Part shown: positions 28,365 to 31,795 of the stretch, piece by piece
How the letters are laid out: each line of letters begins with the position of its first letter
Position numbering within the stretch: the stretch's first letter is position 1
IMG/VR virus record: IMGVR_UViG_3300027805_000055
Span: 1-31,795 of that record
Origin: a virus
Direction: 5' to 3' (one strand)
Length of the DNA stretch: 31,795 bases
Position numbers and translations under genes: made by a program
Notes under the pieces: model-generated
What the model saw: the letters and a program-made list of their open reading frames with translations, nothing else
Databases searched by the model: none
What the model was told of the DNA's origin: nothing

Positions 28365-29146
28365 CGGAAAGCCTCATCGACTTGCTTGGAGACAGCCTCG
28401 CCGACGGTACGCACAAGGTCAGCCTCTGCGATCGGGATGACCTGGGCCGCGGCGTTGCGGAACAACTGCCACACCGACAGCGAGTACAGGGGCTCGATCT
28501 GACCCTTGCCCTTCTTGCCGCCGTTGCGGTTTATGCGACGCATTACAAGAATTTGCCCGCCGTTTTCCTTAGGCATCTTTTGCATAAACGCGTCGAAACC
28601 ACCATCGGGCTTGATGACCTTGCGTTGGCCTTTCAGCACCGAGACGCTTAACTTCCCGGGCTTTTGGCCCACCGGGATGTTCAGAATTGAGTTGCCAGTA
28701 CGCAGGATGAACGGCAACTTTTTATCAGGGGCTCTTGGGTTAGCCGTAAGTGGCGAAGTGGCCAGTCGGCCATCACGCATGGCAAACACCTTGCGGCGCC
28801 CACCAGGGTTGGGCCGCGATGACTTGTACTCGTAGAGCGGAAAGTACTGGCGCAGGTTCACTGGCCGCACGCCTTTGCGACGGCCACCGGAGCGGAACGC
28901 AATGATCGTAGCCGTAGGCTTTTTCACGTCGTTGGCCGCTTCGATGGCCATGCGCTCGCGCACGTAAGCCTCGGTCAGGTTGACACGCTGGGTCATCAGC
29001 CTGCGCGACTCAGTGAAGGTGCGCTCGGCGACCTGATTGACAGCGCCCAGCGACGCGCGGCTGATCTCTTCGCTGTTGATCTTCGCCACGCGATCCGCAA
29101 CCTCCTTGACTTGGAGGGTGTTGACCACGACTGCGAAAGCTGCCAC
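28361..29146 (-). CDS. Minor tail protein Z-like
   Basis: 261 residues from the GTG at 29146 with AAGGA 6 bases upstream. The N-terminal helix NTLQVKEVADRVAKINSEEI, the conserved AVNQVAERTFTESRRLM and YVRERMAIEAAND, a basic beta middle (FRSGGRRKGVRPVNLRQYF), and a C-terminal helix (SVWQLFRNAAAQVIPIAE) match lambda gpZ-type (PF06763) tail proteins needed to join or finish tails. Its high Arg/Lys content suits contact with DNA or acidic capsid parts. The position between head-tail joining and U-like genes matches lambda order. Confidence 0.82.
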   Translation of the reverse strand: MAAFAVVVNTLQVKEVADRVAKINSEEISRASLGAVNQVAERTFTESRRLMTQRVNLTEAYVRERMAIEAANDVKKPTATIIAFRSGGRRKGVRPVNLRQYFPLYEYKSSRPNPGGRRKVFAMRDGRLATSPLTANPRAPDKKLPFILRTGNSILNIPVGQKPGKLSVSVLKGQRKVIKPDGGFDAFMQKMPKENGGQILVMRRINRNGGKKGKGQIEPLYSLSVWQLFRNAAAQVIPIAEADLVRTVGEAVSKQVDEAFR

Positions 29147-29147
29147 G

Positions 29148-29432
29148 TCAATCCTTGCGGGCGATGAACCGGGTTGAGAACCCGTTGTCGTCGATCAGCG
29201 TTTCCAGCACGAAGTCCTCGGTGCCGACCGAAAGAGAGTCCTCAGGCTCGGCAGCGTGATCCTTGCTGATCGTGGCGATGTATGTCGCCACGAACATATT
29301 TCCTTCGCGGTCGGTCATCTGCACGTCGCGATCGAGATGCGCCTTGCAGTTGACCGTACCACGCAAAACCGCATCCTCACCCATTCGAGCGAGGATGCGG
29401 TTTGTGGCCCGGGCTAGAACCGGGTTGACCAT
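29148..29432 (-). CDS. Head-tail joining protein (lambda FII position)
   Basis: 94 residues from the ATG at 29432, sharing a base with the capsid stop. N-terminal helix (NPVLARATNRILARMGED), beta core (AVLRGTVNCKAHLDRDVQMT, NMFVATYIATISKD), C-terminal strands (EDFVLETLIDDNGFSTRF). The size and position fit the FII/adaptor class that sits below the portal and connects to the tail terminator. No specific signature beyond that. Confidence 0.75.
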   Translation of the reverse strand: MVNPVLARATNRILARMGEDAVLRGTVNCKAHLDRDVQMTDREGNMFVATYIATISKDHAAEPEDSLSVGTEDFVLETLIDDNGFSTRFIARKD

Positions 29433-30445
29433 CAGATCGTGAGCTTGAGCACCACGTTCGGACGGGTGCAGATGCTGATCGGGTTGGACTGGGCTTCCAG
29501 TTCCACGCCGCGGTTCATCCGCATCATCTCCTGCTTCGCGTAGTACGGCAGGCCGACCGTGTTCACGGTCTCCATGTAGTCCGCGGGAGCGTAGTGGGTC
29601 ACGAACAGGTCAGGCACGCCCAGGGGCACCAGATACGCCTCGTTGTCAGCGATGAACGTCTGACCGGAGACCGCGCCCTTGTACTCTTCCCACTGCACGC
29701 CCACGAAGCCGAAGCCGGGGCCAGAGCCTTCCTGGCCGCGCTGGGTGGTGCGCAGGAACTGCGACTCCAGATAGCGGTCGTAAGCCTTCTCGACAGCCGG
29801 GTGGCCCACAAGCGAGTCGAAGAAGTTGACACCGCAGAAGGCGTGCAGGCCGCGGTGCATGATGCCGCCCAGGGCAGTCTCAACCGCACGAGTTGCCTCG
29901 ACGATCTTCTGCTTCACCTTGGTGGCGTCGTTGTCGAGCACCATGTCCTTGGTGGTCTGCGTGGTGCCGAAGGCATTGTGCAGATCGAGGATGGTCGTGG
30001 TGCCGTCAGCGTCCAGCACCAGACCCTTGATGGCGCCGATACGCTGCCACTCGATGGTGACATCGAGGTTGCGACGCATCTTGGCCAGCTTGTTGTTGAC
30101 GAGGTTCTGCACCGTCTCCAACTCGGTCTCGGAGCCGAAAGCGCGCACGTTCTGCACCTCGTCGGCGATCACCGCGCCGCGCTGGGGCAGATGCACGGTG
30201 CCGATCGGGATCAGCGACCGCTTGTCGTTGCTCTCGGGACGGCCCGGGGCACCACGGGCTGCGCTGGGGACCAGCGACAGGGTCGTGCCGCGCTTCTCGA
30301 TGGAGAGCGTGGTCGTGGTGATGCCCTCTTCGCCGAAGAGGCCCAGTTCGCCGATACGCATCGGCTGATACGGGGTTTCGTTGATCGCCTTGGTAAGCGA
30401 ATGAACGCTGAAGGCGTCGTTATTGAAGATGTCCAATGCGGGCAT
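29432..30445 (-). CDS. Major capsid protein (lambda gpE family)
   Basis: 337 residues from the ATG at 30445 with AGGAG 9-13 bases upstream. Family PF03864 signatures: FSVHSLTKAINETPYQPMRI, TTTLSIEKRGTTLSLVPSAA, RSLIPIGTVHLPQRGAVIAD, EWQRIGAIKGLVLDADGT, and the C-terminal HYAPADYMETVNTVGLPYYA and NPISICTRPNVVLKL. HK97 fold, length typical (lambda gpE 341). It forms the icosahedral shell, stabilised by the decoration protein encoded just upstream. Confidence 0.92.
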   Translation of the reverse strand: MPALDIFNNDAFSVHSLTKAINETPYQPMRIGELGLFGEEGITTTTLSIEKRGTTLSLVPSAARGAPGRPESNDKRSLIPIGTVHLPQRGAVIADEVQNVRAFGSETELETVQNLVNNKLAKMRRNLDVTIEWQRIGAIKGLVLDADGTTTILDLHNAFGTTQTTKDMVLDNDATKVKQKIVEATRAVETALGGIMHRGLHAFCGVNFFDSLVGHPAVEKAYDRYLESQFLRTTQRGQEGSGPGFGFVGVQWEEYKGAVSGQTFIADNEAYLVPLGVPDLFVTHYAPADYMETVNTVGLPYYAKQEMMRMNRGVELEAQSNPISICTRPNVVLKLTI

Positions 30446-30480
30446 GTTTTCCTACTCCTAGTGAGTTGTGAGACCCGCTA

Positions 30481-30825
30481 TTAGCGGACGATGATGCCGA
30501 TGCCGGCGAGATCGGTCGTGCCAGCCGAGTCGTTGCCGGTCAGGACCGAGCCCTGAACTTCGGCATCGCGGGCGATGATGACAGCCTTCTGGTCAGAGGC
30601 ACTGTCAGCCACGTTGTACAGCAGCACGCCGGCAGCGGTCTGCGTGCCGTCGCTTGCGGCGTTGCTGTACGCAGCGTACTTGCCGCTCGCGGTGATCCTG
30701 CCGACCACAGTACCGGCGGCCAGGGCGGCAGCAGCGGCAGCGATGGTGACCTGTTCGCGGCTGCGGGTGCCATTGGCCTCCGACAGCAGGAACTCGCCAG
30801 TGTACTTACCTTCGTTGAGTGCCAT
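30481..30825 (-). CDS. Head decoration protein (lambda gpD family)
   Basis: 114 residues from the ATG at 30825 with AAGGAG 8 bases upstream, overlapping the protease stop. Sequence pattern of gpD-type trimeric decoration proteins: EFLLSEANGTRSREQVTI, Ala-rich AAAAAALAAGTVVGRITAS, YSNAASDGTQTAAGVLLYNV, and C-terminal AVIIARDAEVQGSVL and LAGIGIIVR. Length is as in lambda (110). It stabilises the expanded capsid at the threefold sites. The protease-D-E order is that of lambda. Confidence 0.9.
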   Translation of the reverse strand: MALNEGKYTGEFLLSEANGTRSREQVTIAAAAAALAAGTVVGRITASGKYAAYSNAASDGTQTAAGVLLYNVADSASDQKAVIIARDAEVQGSVLTGNDSAGTTDLAGIGIIVR

Positions 30826-30837
30826 GACTCATGCTCC

Positions 30838-31795
30838 TTAGAAAGACTTGGATCGACGCGCCGCCCAGATGTCGGCAGTTTTGACCGCAGCGGTCTGCGG
30901 CGCGGTGACCGGCGAAGCCGGGTTGCGAGGTGCAGTGTCGGTGTGCGATTTCTCGTCCTGCTCGGCCAGGGTCGTGACCAGGGTCTCACGGACCTTGGCC
31001 AGCGGCAGACGGGCTCGGATGAACCCGTCAGCGGCCTCCGGGCGCTTTGCAACCGCGCACAGCGAGATGATCTCGCGCGCCTCACTCAGGGCAGCCTGCG
31101 CAGCCTCGACAGAATCGGCCGACAGTGCAAAGACCGACGTGTACGTGGACAACCCGGCAGTGGAGGCCAGGGCCTCGATCTGCTCCGCAAGGGTTTTGTC
31201 GTCGGCCACCTCGGTAACGGGTTCGGCAGGCTCATCCTGGGGCTCTGCCGAGGCGAACGCAGTGCGCACAGCCTCAGGCAGTTGCTCGACATCGAAGTGA
31301 GCCGCGATCTTCATCTCGGCTTCCATCTCGTCGGCAAAACCCATCTCGACAGCCTCCGCGGCCGTCAGCCACGTCTCAGCGTCAAGCAGTTCCTTGATCT
31401 CGTCTTCGGACTTACCCGTGCGCGCCACGTAGATGCCGATCAGGGACGCGGCGATCTTGTCCAGGGTGTCAGCCCAGTCGCGCATCTCTTGCGCGTTGCC
31501 GAAGACCCCGCCCATCGGGTTGTGAACCATCAGGAACGAGTTCTCGGGCATGACGATCTTGTCGCCCGCCATCGCGATGAAACTCGCCGCACTGGCCGCG
31601 ACACCCATGACCTTCACAGTCACGTTCGCGGGATGCTGGCGCAGTGCGTTGTAGATGGCCAGTCCATCAAACACCGACCCACCCGGCGAGTTGATGAACA
31701 CCGTCAGGGCCGAGGTATCGATCTTCTTCAGATCGGTGATGAAGTCCTTGGCAGTAACGCCCCAGAACCCGATCTCGTCAAAGATCGAAATTTCG
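30838..31795 (-). CDS. Head maturation protease, ClpP/S14 type (5' end beyond the window)
   Basis: About 319 residues are visible; the frame is open to the right edge, beginning EISIFDEIGFWGVTAKD. Catalytic features of the phage ClpP-like protease: FINSPGGSVFDGLAIYN (oxyanion loop), nucleophile Ser in GVAASAASFIAMAGD, and His in FLMVHNPMGG. The remaining ~150 residues are Ala/Glu-rich and end AVKTADIWAARRSKSF, a likely scaffold domain as in lambda C/Nu3. An internal start could produce a separate scaffold (not shown here). It cleaves scaffold or portal during prohead maturation. Confidence 0.88.
   Translation of the reverse strand, partial: EISIFDEIGFWGVTAKDFITDLKKIDTSALTVFINSPGGSVFDGLAIYNALRQHPANVTVKVMGVAASAASFIAMAGDKIVMPENSFLMVHNPMGGVFGNAQEMRDWADTLDKIAASLIGIYVARTGKSEDEIKELLDAETWLTAAEAVEMGFADEMEAEMKIAAHFDVEQLPEAVRTAFASAEPQDEPAEPVTEVADDKTLAEQIEALASTAGLSTYTSVFALSADSVEAAQAALSEAREIISLCAVAKRPEAADGFIRARLPLAKVRETLVTTLAEQDEKSHTDTAPRNPASPVTAPQTAAVKTADIWAARRSKSF

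Noticed and set aside
30575-30841. Plus-strand frame opposite the decoration protein
   Set aside because: Antisense shadow; the minus-strand frame has the gpD pattern, strong ribosome site and lambda gene order.

Overview
The window is a stretch of a tailed-phage (siphovirus) genome or prophage. There is no host gene, rRNA or tRNA. Most of it is GC-rich (about 72% in a counted line at 7741-7800), with heavy use of GTG starts and 1-8 base gene overlaps, so the host is probably a high-GC Gram-negative bacterium. A beta- or gammaproteobacterium is my guess. The head genes are lambda-like (ClpP-type protease, gpD-type decoration protein, gpE-type capsid, Z/U/V-type tail genes). The replication genes match the cassette of Chi/Enc34/BcepNazgul-type phages (DUF2800 nuclease, Enc34-type SSB, VRR-NUC, SNF2 helicase). 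Assignment near Casjensviridae is an inference from memory, not a search result.

Layout. (1) 1-650, minus: four small unknown genes running off the left edge. (2) 784-10234, plus: the DNA metabolism operon. It holds a Pro/Ala-linker protein, RecB/Cas4-like DUF2800 nuclease, SSB, a small unknown gene, a terminator, a winged-helix protein, a compact family B DNA polymerase, a DEDDh exonuclease, VRR-NUC nuclease, a Cys-rich protein, MazG-like hydrolase, an acidic-tail protein, SNF2 helicase, a DUF6378-like protein, a tiny membrane protein, two further small genes, then a 186-bp regulatory region and a DUF3653-like regulator. (3) 10203-11212, minus: three small genes. (4) 11350-11759, plus: two small genes. 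(5) 11738-31795, minus: the late genes, read from right to left as head protease (cut by the right edge), decoration, capsid, head-tail joining, Z, U, tail tube, tape measure, distal tail proteins, a receptor-binding-type protein, tail hub, three membrane proteins (holin candidates) and an M15 endolysin.

How it fits together. The plus-strand genes supply most of a replisome (polymerase, SSB, helicase, nucleases, nucleotide sanitation), but no primase, integrase or terminase is visible here. Three of these proteins (nuclease, SSB and the small protein at 6878) end in the same kind of acidic tail capped by Phe-Phe, which suggests a common docking partner. Two divergent intergenic regions about 10.6 kb apart carry the same 18-bp palindrome at the same distance from a leftward -10 element, which suggests a phage regulator that coordinates two small-gene operons. 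The late region has AT-rich patches in the receptor-binding and distal tail genes (33-43% GC in counted lines), as expected from host-range module exchange.

No gene-free stretch exceeds 300 bases. The longest is 9626-9811, which is packed with dyads and promoter-like elements.
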